A program made the position numbers and the translations under genes. Of a DNA stretch of 64,000 bases, positions 45,130 through 53,619 are shown in pieces. The stretch is taken from the NCBI GenBank assembly GCA_014874455.1, contig JADBJL010000091.1:1-64000 (forward strand), in the 5' to 3' direction. The notes beneath the pieces were generated by a model. It was not told the origin of the DNA. It ran no database searches and saw only the letters and a list, made by a program, of their open reading frames with translations. Source of the DNA: Thermomicrobiaceae bacterium (GTDB lineage Bacteria > Chloroflexota > Chloroflexia > Thermomicrobiales > Thermomicrobiaceae). Each line of letters opens with the position of its first letter. Within the stretch, counting starts at the first letter, position 1.

Positions 45130-46325
45130 GCCTCCCCTGGGATCGACTGCTCGCCGAGCGAGCGACACGGATCCGCCCCTCGCTCCTGGTCGACTTCGAC
45201 CGTCTGCCAGCGAGCGATGAGCTGATCCTCTTCTCCGGCGGCGCACCCCCTTTGGAATGCCTGCCGGTCGAGAAGATCGCGAGGGCACTCTTCGACGCCT
45301 GGCACGCCGAGCCTGGCGCGCTCGGCTACGGCGAACCCCAGGGGTACGAGCCATTGCGGGCCGCTATCGCAGAGCGCATGCGGCAACGTGGCGTGGCTAT
45401 CGACCCCGACGACCTGATCGTCACCAACGGTTCCCAGCAAGGCATCGACCTGGTGGCCCGCTTGCTGTTGGAGGCAGGCGACCGTGTGGTGGTGGAGGCG
45501 CCCACCTATTTCGGGGCCCTGCAGGTCTTCGAGCCGTTCGATGTCCAGATCGCGTCCGTTCCGGTGGACGACCGAGGGGTCATCGTGGAGGCGCTGGAGC
45601 GAGAACTGTCGGCTCGCCCTCGCCCGAAGCTGATCTACACGATCCCGACCTTCCAGAACCCGTCCGGGGTCACGCTCGACCCGGAACGACGAGCGGCGCT
45701 GGTCGCGCTCGCCGAGCGCTACGGCGTGCCGATCGTAGAGGACGACCCGTACGGGGAGCTGTGGTTCGACCGCCCGCCACCACCGCCGCTCCGCGCTTTG
45801 CACGCCGACGTGCTTTACCTGGGTACCTTCTCCAAGACCCTGGCGCCGAGTCTGCGCATCGGCTGGCTGGCCGCGCCACGTCGCCTGATGAAGCTCCTGG
45901 TCGACGCCAAAGAGGGTGCCGACATCCAGGCTGACCGGCTCCTCCAGCGTGCCCTCGCTCGCGTGCTTGCGGACGAGTGGTTCGAGCAGCATCTCGCAGC
46001 GGCGCGTGCACGCTACCGAGAGCGCTGTGCGCTCGTCCTGCGCGGCCTAAAGCGCGAGCTGGCGTCCCTGGCGACCTGGAACGAGCCGGCCGGTGGCTTC
46101 TTCATCTGGGTTGCCTTGCCGGAAGGTGTCGATACCGACGCGCTGCTGGTGGAGTGCGCGCGGCAGGGCGTTGCCTATATCCCTGGCTCGGCCTTCTACC
46201 ACGACCGCGCGCCTCGATCTACCTTCCGGCTGGGCTTTACCACGCTCTCCCCGGCCCAGTTAGACGAGGGCATCGCCCGGTTGGGGCGCGCTATCCGTGC
46301 CGCCCTTCGACCGGATCGCGCCTGA
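45126..46325 (+). CDS. PLP-dependent aminotransferase (MocR/2-aminoadipate type)
   Basis: A fold type I aminotransferase of 399 residues related to 2-aminoadipate and aromatic aminotransferases. The PLP Lys is in YLGTFSKTLAPSLRIGW, and TNGSQQGIDLVARLL, PTYFGALQ and FQNPSGVTL are family blocks. It lacks the GntR domain of MocR regulators. It is coupled to alaX by GTGA. Substrate is open. Confidence 0.88.
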   Translation: MSLPWDRLLAERATRIRPSLLVDFDRLPASDELILFSGGAPPLECLPVEKIARALFDAWHAEPGALGYGEPQGYEPLRAAIAERMRQRGVAIDPDDLIVTNGSQQGIDLVARLLLEAGDRVVVEAPTYFGALQVFEPFDVQIASVPVDDRGVIVEALERELSARPRPKLIYTIPTFQNPSGVTLDPERRAALVALAERYGVPIVEDDPYGELWFDRPPPPPLRALHADVLYLGTFSKTLAPSLRIGWLAAPRRLMKLLVDAKEGADIQADRLLQRALARVLADEWFEQHLAAARARYRERCALVLRGLKRELASLATWNEPAGGFFIWVALPEGVDTDALLVECARQGVAYIPGSAFYHDRAPRSTFRLGFTTLSPAQLDEGIARLGRAIRAALRPDRA

Positions 46326-46704
46326 CCGGAGAGGTCGATCCCGGCCAGGAGACTGCAGAGTTCGCCTGGCCACCGTGCCGCGTGGCCAAGCAGGGCGCAC
46401 GCGCTGCGAAGGTCAGCTCGTCCGGGCGGTTCATGCGTGACGAGCTGGTCATGCTGAACGCTGAGAAGGGGCTCTCGGCCAGCATCACGATGTGTGCCTT
46501 ACCCAGCCCTGACCGGGAACGGGCGGTGCCTCTGAAGTGAAGCAGGCCGGTACCGAGCTCGCGGAAGGCGGGTATGACACGCGAGCGCCTCGGCGACGAA
46601 GGGCGGCACGTCCGGCCTGGTGGAACGTACAAGAGCACGCCCATCTCGTAGGATGGCGGGCGGGGATCGATCAGACAGTGCGGATTACGCGCCCTGGGGC
46701 GCGG
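46326..46704. other. intergenic region between convergent genes
   Basis: About 380 bases between the aminotransferase and the PIG-L gene. I find no gene I can support, only short open frames without conserved sequence and no clear hairpin. Confidence 0.4.
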
Positions 46705-47457
46705 TCAGCCGATGCGGAAGTACTTGAAGGCCTCGGCGAGTTGCATCCGCTCAGCGCCGGGGAAGCGCTTGCGTCGCGCCTCGGCGGCGGCGTCCTGTGC
46801 CCACAGCCGGATCCAGGGCTCTGGATCCCAGTCGCCCATCTGGCTCACATGCGCGCGCAAGGCCTCGATCTTGCGCCCGAAGTACTCGGTGATGTCCACC
46901 CAGTAGTCTGGCTCCCTCGTGCCCGCCAGGTACACCTCCTGCACCGTGTGTGGCTCCAACCCCTCGGCGAGCAACTCCGGGTAGGTGAGCCGATCGCGCG
47001 AGGTGGGAAAGACAGCGGCCAGCGCCGCCTCGCCCATCGCGATGTGATCAGGATGCTGGATGTACTCCTGTCCGAACCAGCGCGCCGTCGGATCCTGACA
47101 GATCACAGCCTCCGGCTTGTACTTGCGGATCGCGCGGACGATCGCTCGCCGGAGTGCCAGATCGGGAACCAGCTCAGCGTCCGGAAATCGCAGGAACTCG
47201 ACCTGCTTGACACCGAGGATCCGCGCTGCCGCGACCTGCTCGGCTTCTCTGATCTCGGCCAGCCGCTCCGAGGTCACCGTCGGATCGTTGCTGCCCTTGT
47301 CACCGCTGGTGCCGAGCACGTAAACGACCTCGCAGCCGGCAGTCGCCCAGCGGGCCACAGTGCCAGCGCACATGAACTCGGCGTCGTCCGGATGGGCCAC
47401 GATGACCATCAAGCGAGTCGGTACCCGGCTTTCCCCTTGCTCGCGGTGCTCGCTCAT
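46705..47457 (-). CDS. PIG-L/LmbE family deacetylase
   Basis: A zinc-dependent N-deacetylase of 250 residues with AHPDD at 21-25 and the later HPDH motif for the metal. Members deacetylate GlcNAc derivatives such as GlcNAc-malate in bacillithiol synthesis or GlcNAc-inositol in mycothiol synthesis; which applies here is unclear. AAAGGGG precedes the ATG. It is the third gene after ctp and the DUF309 gene, 38 bases from the latter. Confidence 0.88.
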   Translation of the reverse strand: MSEHREQGESRVPTRLMVIVAHPDDAEFMCAGTVARWATAGCEVVYVLGTSGDKGSNDPTVTSERLAEIREAEQVAAARILGVKQVEFLRFPDAELVPDLALRRAIVRAIRKYKPEAVICQDPTARWFGQEYIQHPDHIAMGEAALAAVFPTSRDRLTYPELLAEGLEPHTVQEVYLAGTREPDYWVDITEYFGRKIEALRAHVSQMGDWDPEPWIRLWAQDAAAEARRKRFPGAERMQLAEAFKYFRIG

Positions 47458-47495
47458 CGATACCCCTTTCGCAGCCTGCGGGCCGACGACCAGCG

Positions 47496-47984
47496 TTACC
47501 CAACGCGTCGAGGGAGCAAGCTATTCCCGTGCCCCTCACGCGATTGAGGCTCCTGGCCACACCCCGGTATCGACGAGGACAGTACCAGCCGGACTCGCGG
47601 CACGAGCGCCCAGTCGAAGTCGGCAACTCGATCCGGCCCCAGCCGCTGGAGCACGTGCAGACAGTGCCGGGCTTCACACGCGAGGGAGAGCACGTCGACG
47701 CCCTGGCAGACCGGTGGGTAGTGGTCGAGCTTCGCCAGTCCCCGCTCGAGCTGGCGCACCGCGCCGATCCAGTTGCCACGGCGCAAGTGATGGAACGCCA
47801 CTCCGACGTGCAGGATGCCCTGGTAAAGAGAGCGCACCTGGTCGGTCTCCGCCCGCCACAGCTCCTCGAGGGCTTCGTGGCACTCGAAAAACTCGCACCG
47901 GTTGAACAGCGCCACGCCCTCAAGCAGCAGCGGTGGGGGTACGTCGCTGCAGCGGGCATACACCGGTTCGTTACGATCACTCAC
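47496..47984 (-). CDS. DUF309 family protein
   Basis: A 162-residue helical protein with the DUF309 core LFNRCEFFECHEALEELWR, LYQGILHVGVAFHHLRRGN. The function of the family is unknown; the His/Glu pairs could bind metal. I start at GTG 47984, which overlaps the end of ctp by 8 bases (GTGAGTGA), so translation is coupled. Confidence 0.82.
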   Translation of the reverse strand: MSDRNEPVYARCSDVPPPLLLEGVALFNRCEFFECHEALEELWRAETDQVRSLYQGILHVGVAFHHLRRGNWIGAVRQLERGLAKLDHYPPVCQGVDVLSLACEARHCLHVLQRLGPDRVADFDWALVPRVRLVLSSSIPGCGQEPQSREGHGNSLLPRRVG

Positions 47985-49293
47985 AGCGCAGACAACCCGA
48001 TCTCGGCGCGCTCGTCCCCGGCGCTGGATAGCCCTGCAGGATACGCAGCGCGGCCTGCAACTGCGCGTCCTGCGCGATGGCCTCCTCGGTGAGCGGCTTC
48101 CCGCTGCCCGGCATGGCCGGTGAAACCTCTGCCGGTAGCGACACCCGCACATCCGGCTGGATCCCGTTGCGCCAGATCTGACGACCCTTCGGCGTCAGCC
48201 ACAGCTCCGTGCCGAGCAAGATCGCCGAGCCGTCCTGGAGCCGAAACTCGGTCAGCACGGTTCCGGTACCGAACGTCTTCTCGCCGACCAAAGGTGCACG
48301 CCGGTTGTCCTGGATCGCACCCGCCACGATCTCTCCCGCCGAGGCTGTCCCATTGTTGACGAGGACGACCAGCGGCAGATCTGTCGGAGTGGCGGAGGCA
48401 TCGGTGCGATACTCGTCGCGCGCACCACTGCGTACCTGCGATTGAAAGACGGTGGTGTTCGGCGGCAGGAACTGCGAGGCCACTCCGATCGCCTCGTTCA
48501 CCAGCCCACCCGGGTTGTTGCGGAGATCCAGGACGATCCCGGTTGCGCCTGCGGCCTGCGCCTCGGCGATGGCGCGCTTCAGGTCGTCCGTCGCCCCACT
48601 CGAGAACTGGCTCAGCCGGATATCAGCGATGTTGCCAGGGAGCATGGCCCAGCTCACCGGGCTGATCCGGATCGTTTCGCGCACGAGCGTCACTTGAATC
48701 GGAGCTTGCTGACCCGGACGCTGGAAGACGAGCGTGACGCTGGTGCCTTCCGGGCCGCGCACGCGCCGGACGACCTCGTCCAGCCCCAGCCCCTGCGCTG
48801 GCTGGCCATCGATCTCGATCAACACGTCGCCCGGCCGGATCCCGGCCTCCTGAGCTGGCGTGTTGTCGAGCGGGGTGACCACGACGATCTTCCCGTCGCG
48901 CTCCTCGATCTGGATGCCCACGCCTGTATAGGTGCCTGCGAGCTCTTCCGCATGCATCCTGAGCTCCTCGGCCGTCAGGTACCGCGTGTGCCCCTGGTCA
49001 CCGAGCGTCTCGAGCATGCCACTGATGGCCGCCACCAGCATCTTTTGATCATCGATCGCTGACGGATCGACGTAGTGCTGGTGGACGATTTCCCACGCTT
49101 CCTCGAAGACCGAGGTCGGCGCGACTGGAGACGGGGCCGCCTGCGAGTGCAAAGGAGCGATCACCGGCGACGCAACGGCACCGAGGCCGACCCCCAGGAC
49201 AAAGACCAGCGTAAGGACGACGAGCATGAGTGAAAATCGCTTCCGGCGGTCGCGCGTTCGGTGCCTCTTCTCGATTGTCTCGTCCGATGTCAC
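47977..49293 (-). CDS. ctpA: C-terminal processing peptidase, S41 family
   Basis: A 438-residue membrane-anchored serine protease facing outward: one N-terminal span (about 20-45), a PDZ domain (TGVGIQIEERDGKIVVV to the LGLDEVVRRVRG area) and the protease domain with Ser in VNNGTASAGEIVAGA and Lys in VGEKTFGTG. Such enzymes cut signal-like C-termini of exported proteins or act in envelope stress. GTG 49293 follows GGAGG by 8 bases. Confidence 0.93.
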   Translation of the reverse strand: MTSDETIEKRHRTRDRRKRFSLMLVVLTLVFVLGVGLGAVASPVIAPLHSQAAPSPVAPTSVFEEAWEIVHQHYVDPSAIDDQKMLVAAISGMLETLGDQGHTRYLTAEELRMHAEELAGTYTGVGIQIEERDGKIVVVTPLDNTPAQEAGIRPGDVLIEIDGQPAQGLGLDEVVRRVRGPEGTSVTLVFQRPGQQAPIQVTLVRETIRISPVSWAMLPGNIADIRLSQFSSGATDDLKRAIAEAQAAGATGIVLDLRNNPGGLVNEAIGVASQFLPPNTTVFQSQVRSGARDEYRTDASATPTDLPLVVLVNNGTASAGEIVAGAIQDNRRAPLVGEKTFGTGTVLTEFRLQDGSAILLGTELWLTPKGRQIWRNGIQPDVRVSLPAEVSPAMPGSGKPLTEEAIAQDAQLQAALRILQGYPAPGTSAPRSGCLRCE

Positions 49294-49710
49294 GAGCTTG
49301 GCCTCCGATCCAATCCGCTCAGTACAGGCTGTGTCGGCTGCAACGCTACACTACGGTAAGCATACCGAATCGCACCTGGGCCAAGTCGACCAGCCGCGTC
49401 ACCGGCCAGCGATACCGAGCGGCGTAACGCAGCGCAACGACGCTCGATCCGCGGTGTCGGGCACCCTTCGCATAGCCCTCGAGGCCAGAGCGCTCAGGTC
49501 ACCAGACCGGGGGCGAGGACTTCGCCGGATTCTGCGGCCTTCGTTACGCGATCCAGCGCAGTCGACGCGCTGCCAGGCCAGAGCGCCGACCAGTCACCCC
49601 GGGTGTTGGTCGCCCGATCAGAGCCAGTGCCATCGACAGTCGGAAGCCCCGCCCTCTCGTCAGTTCGGTGCGAAACGGGGAACCCGGGCTCGCAGGCCCC
49701 TCGCGTACGG
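49294..49710. other. intergenic region
   Basis: About 417 bases upstream of ctp and downstream of the carboxymuconolactone decarboxylase-like gene. No gene, clear promoter or hairpin could be supported. Confidence 0.4.
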
Positions 49711-50097
49711 TCAATCGGACTCGACCCCGAGCGTGTGCTGTGCCTGCTCGGCCCGGAGCAGGTCGAGCGTCTCGATCGCATGCCGCAGGTGCGGGATCAC
49801 GATGCTCCCGCCCACTACCAGCGCCACGTTCAGGGCATCGTACAGCTCAGCATCGCTCCAGCCGAGCTTCACGCACTGGTCGAGGTGATAGTCGATGCAG
49901 TCGTTGCAGCGCAGCACGGTCGAGGCGACCAGGCCCAGCAGCTCTTTCGTCCTCGCGTCCAGCGCGCCGTCCCGATAGGTCGCGCTGTCGAGGCTGAAGA
50001 ACCGGTTGATGTCCCGGTGGCCGATCTCGCTGATACGCGCGTTCATTCGTGCCCGGTAGGCCCGGAACTCGTCCAGGCGATTGCCCATCGCGCTCAC
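49711..50097 (-). CDS. carboxymuconolactone decarboxylase/AhpD-like protein
   Basis: The 128-residue helical protein has the AhpD-type redox motif RCNDC-IDYH (C64, C67, H71). Family members are peroxidase partners or decarboxylases; the CxxC with the later His favours a thiol redox role. Its GTG start overlaps the TGA of the aldo-keto reductase gene (GTGA). Confidence 0.87.
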   Translation of the reverse strand: MSAMGNRLDEFRAYRARMNARISEIGHRDINRFFSLDSATYRDGALDARTKELLGLVASTVLRCNDCIDYHLDQCVKLGWSDAELYDALNVALVVGGSIVIPHLRHAIETLDLLRAEQAQHTLGVESD

Positions 50098-51050
50098 ACC
50101 CCCTGGCTCAGCGCCGCTGCGAGCCGCTGCTCGAGCTCATTCAACTCCTCCGTCGAGAGCCGCCACTCCCCCGCCCGCACGTTGGACTCGACCTGTTCCG
50201 GGCTCGTCGCGCCGACGATCACCGACGACACGACCGGCTGAGCAGCCAGCCAGGCCAGCGCCAGCTCGCCGACCGACCGCCCACGCTCGGCGGCGAACGT
50301 CTCTAGGGCCGCCAGCACCCGGAAGTTACGCTCGGTCAGCCAGCGCTGCTGCCAAGCCGGGTTCTCGTACCCGCGCACGCCCGGCGGCACCGGCTCGCCA
50401 GGGCGGTACTTGCCGGACAAGAAACCGCCGGCCAGCGGCGAGTAGGGGATGATGCCCAGCCCGTAGAAACGGCAGGCCGGGATCAGCTCCTGCTCGATCC
50501 CGCGCTCCAGCACGTTGTAGAGCGACTGGCTCACCACCGGCGGCGCGTAGCCACGGCGCTCGCACCGCCCCAGAATATCGGCGACCTGCCACGCGGCGTA
50601 GTTCGACACCCCGGCATAGCACACCTTACCTGCCCGCACGAGGTCGTCGAGGGCACGCAGGCTCTCCTCGACCGGCGTGTCCGGATCGGGCCGGTGGAGG
50701 TAGAAGAGATCGACGTAGTCGGTGCCGAGGCGCTTGAGGCTCGCCTCCAGGCTGGCGACGATGCGCCGGCGCGAGAGCCCCTGGCCGTTCGGCCCCTCGT
50801 GCAGCGGGTACCCTGTCTTGGTGGCCAGCACCACCTCGTGACGCCGCCCGACGATCGCTTTGCCGATGTACTCCTCCGACAGGCCCCTTGAGTAGGTATC
50901 GGCCGTGTCGATGTGGTTGACACCGAGATCGAGCGCTCGGTGCACGATCGCGGCTGTCTGCCGCTCGTCGCAGTAGCGGCCGAAGGTGTTGCCCCCGAGC
51001 CCGATGACCGACACCAGGACGCCGCTGCTGCCCAGCCGCCGATATTCCAC
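50094..51050 (-). CDS. aldo/keto reductase
   Basis: A 318-residue NAD(P)H-dependent TIM-barrel reductase. It has VEYRRLGSSGVLVSVIGLGG at the start, DTADTYSRGLSEEYIGKAI with the catalytic Asp and Tyr, the KTGYP Lys and the YAGVSNYA segment. GTG 51050 follows GAGGAGG by 7 bases. It is coupled to the AhpD-like gene, suggesting a shared redox or detoxification task. Confidence 0.9.
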   Translation of the reverse strand: MEYRRLGSSGVLVSVIGLGGNTFGRYCDERQTAAIVHRALDLGVNHIDTADTYSRGLSEEYIGKAIVGRRHEVVLATKTGYPLHEGPNGQGLSRRRIVASLEASLKRLGTDYVDLFYLHRPDPDTPVEESLRALDDLVRAGKVCYAGVSNYAAWQVADILGRCERRGYAPPVVSQSLYNVLERGIEQELIPACRFYGLGIIPYSPLAGGFLSGKYRPGEPVPPGVRGYENPAWQQRWLTERNFRVLAALETFAAERGRSVGELALAWLAAQPVVSSVIVGATSPEQVESNVRAGEWRLSTEELNELEQRLAAALSQGV

Positions 51051-51264
51051 GGAAGTGCCTCCTCTGCAATGCAGGCTCCGGCCCGCGCCGCACTGTCTGC
51101 CCTCGCCTAGTAGCCTAGCGCAGCCGGCGAGCCGCTGCACCGGGCGGGGCGAACAGGCTCACGGTGCACTCAACACCCCCGAGGCTCGGAGTCTTCCCGA
51201 GCTGAGGAGACCTCGTTTCCGGTATAGTCAGCGCAGGGAACCGGTCGACACGAGGTGGGCCACC

Positions 51265-52302
51265 GTGCAGTTCGGGGTATTCGACATCTTTCAGGTGACG
51301 CCGGACGTGCCGGCCGAGCGGGTCTACGCCGAGCGCCTGCGCGACGCCGAGCTCATCGATCGGCTCGACCTCGACTACTACTTCGTGGCCGAGCGCCATT
51401 TCCTCCCGCTGTACCGGACACCGGCCCCGAACGTGTGGCTGGGCGCGGTCGCGGCTCGTACCCGGCGGGTACGGCTCGGCGTGCTGGCGTACACGCTCCC
51501 GCTGCACAACCCCGTGTTACTCGCGGAGCAGATCTCGGTGCTCGACCACCTGAGCCGGGGACGACTCGAGGTGGGAGTCGGGCTGGGACACCGCCCGCAA
51601 GAGCTGGCCAGCCTGGGCATCGACCCGGCTAGGCGCCAGGCGCTCTTCCTCGAGGCGCTGGTACTGATGCGGCGAGCCTGGCAGGGCGAGTCGTTCGATC
51701 ACCCTGGCATCGCGTTCCGGTTCCGCGAGCTCTACGTCGAGCCGCCGTACCAGCGGCCGCACCCGCCCCTCTGGTACGCCGGCACCGACCCGGAAGCCGC
51801 GCGCTGGGCCGGCCGCAGCGGCCTGTCGCTGGCGGTCGGCTTCCGGCCGCTGAGCCAGCTCCAGGCGACCTGTGACGCCTGGCGCGCCGGGCAGGCCGAG
51901 TCCTCGTCGAGCCCGGTGCGGCTCGCGTTGATGCGCTCGCTGTACGTTGCCGAGAGCGACGCGCAGGCCCGCCGAGAGATGGTCGCGGATCTCCGTCGCC
52001 TCGGGCAGCTCCTCCCGGTGTCGCCAGCGGAGGCGACCTCGTCGCTGCAGCCGCTGCGCTCCACCTCGGAGGCCGAGCAGGCGCTCGACCGGCTGCTGGC
52101 CAATGAAGCGCTCATCGCCGGCAGCCCGGAGACCTGTGCCGAGGCGATCGCCCAGGCGGCACGCACACTGCGGCTCGACGTCTTCCTCGCCAACCCCTAC
52201 CTGAGCGGCGTGGAGCCGAAGCGGGTCGAGCGGACGCTCCGGCTGCTGGCCACCGCCGTCCGCCCGCGGGTACGTGAAGCGCTCAGCGCCACAGGTACCT
52301 GA
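51265..52302 (+). CDS. luciferase-like (LLM class) flavin-dependent oxidoreductase
   Basis: The 345-residue TIM-barrel protein shows the luciferase-like pattern: FGVFDIFQVTPD, YYFVAERHFLPLYRTPAPN, VRLGVLAYTLPLHNPVLLAEQ and RGRLEVGVGLGHRPQE. Such enzymes use FMNH2 or F420. The substrate is unknown. I start at GTG 51265 behind GAGGTGG; longer frames upstream lack support. It is divergent from the aldo/keto reductase gene. Confidence 0.87.
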   Translation: MQFGVFDIFQVTPDVPAERVYAERLRDAELIDRLDLDYYFVAERHFLPLYRTPAPNVWLGAVAARTRRVRLGVLAYTLPLHNPVLLAEQISVLDHLSRGRLEVGVGLGHRPQELASLGIDPARRQALFLEALVLMRRAWQGESFDHPGIAFRFRELYVEPPYQRPHPPLWYAGTDPEAARWAGRSGLSLAVGFRPLSQLQATCDAWRAGQAESSSSPVRLALMRSLYVAESDAQARREMVADLRRLGQLLPVSPAEATSSLQPLRSTSEAEQALDRLLANEALIAGSPETCAEAIAQAARTLRLDVFLANPYLSGVEPKRVERTLRLLATAVRPRVREALSATGT

Positions 52303-52461
52303 GCGCACGCAGCGTCGCCCCGTTAGGAGTTCTCTCAGGCAGGCAGCGTGCAAGGCCTCAAGGTCAGAGGCTCACGGGCGAGCGCTGGTTGCACACCCTG
52401 AGATCGAGCCTGGCACGTTGAGCCTGAAAGCGGCGCGAGCATCGGATTCGCTGGGCTCTGC

Positions 52462-53337
52462 TCACCAGTAAGGCGGCGGCTCAGGGAGCGTTTGCCCACA
52501 TCTGCACTGCCCACTGGTCTTCTCATAGTCCACTACCCGGCCGCACTTCGCACAGCGTACCCACATCGCATTCAGACGTTCGGCGCGCCAGACGCTCGTG
52601 TACACGGCGGCTCCGAAATCTGGCCCGAAGAACCTCTTCATCGCCTCGAGGTGGGTCCCGTCGCGAAGGAGTCGCTCAGTGCTTGCCGCGTCTTCCCAGG
52701 CCGTTACGGTCATCAGCCGGTCACCGATGCTGATGCCGATCCAGCCGATGAACCCTGGCATGGCGACCATCTCGGCCTCGATCGCACGGCTGGAATCCTT
52801 GACCTGCTCTCCCTCCTGCCCGGAACGGACCTAGATCAGGGTAATGCTGAACGCCCCTGGTTTGTTCTTCCTGCCGCTCTGAACGGAAACGGCAGAGCCG
52901 AACTGATAGGGGCCCAGGGTATGGGGTAGCACCAGGGTTTGCAGGCCCAACTGCCGCGGCACCTCCCCGGCGTCGAAGTATCCCTGCACCAAGCGAATCT
53001 TGCCCTCCACGACGGTGATGAAGTCGGCTCCCGGCAGCGCGATCGAACGTCCACTCGGCGGAAGGCCCTAGAAAGAACCGGTGTTGGTGCCTTTCATCAG
53101 CCATTGAGTGGCGATTTGTGCATCGTTGACCAGAGTCTCATCCACTATCTCAAACGAGAGGTCCGGGAACGCTCCCCATCGCCGACGGGCATAGGCGCCG
53201 ATGGCTTCGCCGTTGAGTTCCTGGGCTACAGGATCATTGTAGGTACCATCCTCAGCGAACGTCGCGACGATACCCGCGGCATCGCGACGGTTCCAGGCAT
53301 CGAAGTAGGCATGCGCCAAGTGCAACGTGTCCTCCAT
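52462..53337 (-). pseudogene. SnoaL-like plus monooxygenase-like plus zinc-ribbon protein, broken by two TAG codons
   Basis: One frame runs from ATG 53337 (GGAGGTGG upstream) to a stop at 52462, about 291 codons, without any indel, but holds TAG at 53070-53068 and at 52833-52831. The parts are a SnoaL/NTF2-like domain (HAYFDAWNRRDAAGIVATF), then GLPPSGRSIALPGADF, then an antibiotic-biosynthesis-monooxygenase-like half (MPGFIGWIGISIGDR) and a C-terminal ribbon CAKCG, CRCG. Without the stops it would be one continuous three-part protein, perhaps an ester cyclase-like enzyme. The first TAG fits CAG and the second GAG by one base change. It most likely no longer makes the full protein; readthrough is not excluded. 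Confidence 0.72.
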
Positions 53338-53619
53338 CATCCACCTCCACAGGCCGCCACTCACCGCACTGTCTGTGCCGGCAGCGGCCGAACGTGCGAC
53401 CACCAGTCGCCGAATCGAACGCCGGAATCTGTCGCGGTATGCCCTGCAACTGATGCTTCGAATCTACGCCCGGCGACGAGGTGCGGAAATAGTAGAAATG
53501 TGCTGCTTTCGGTTACTGCACGGTAGCAACCACTTCTTCGAGCGACACCGCGGAGCGCCGTCCGCTGTTAGAATTGCGCATCAACCTTGTGATCGAGGAA
53601 CTCATCGGGCAGCAGGGCT
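53338..53619. other. divergent promoter region of the broken pair
   Basis: About 280 bases with somewhat lower GC than the surroundings, between the broken SnoaL-type and LuxR-type genes. It should hold their promoters, but I cannot name clear -35/-10 sets. Confidence 0.35.

Noticed and set aside
46434-46540. 35-codon open frame after the aminotransferase
   Set aside because: No ribosome site and no recognisable sequence; chance frame in a gap between convergent genes.
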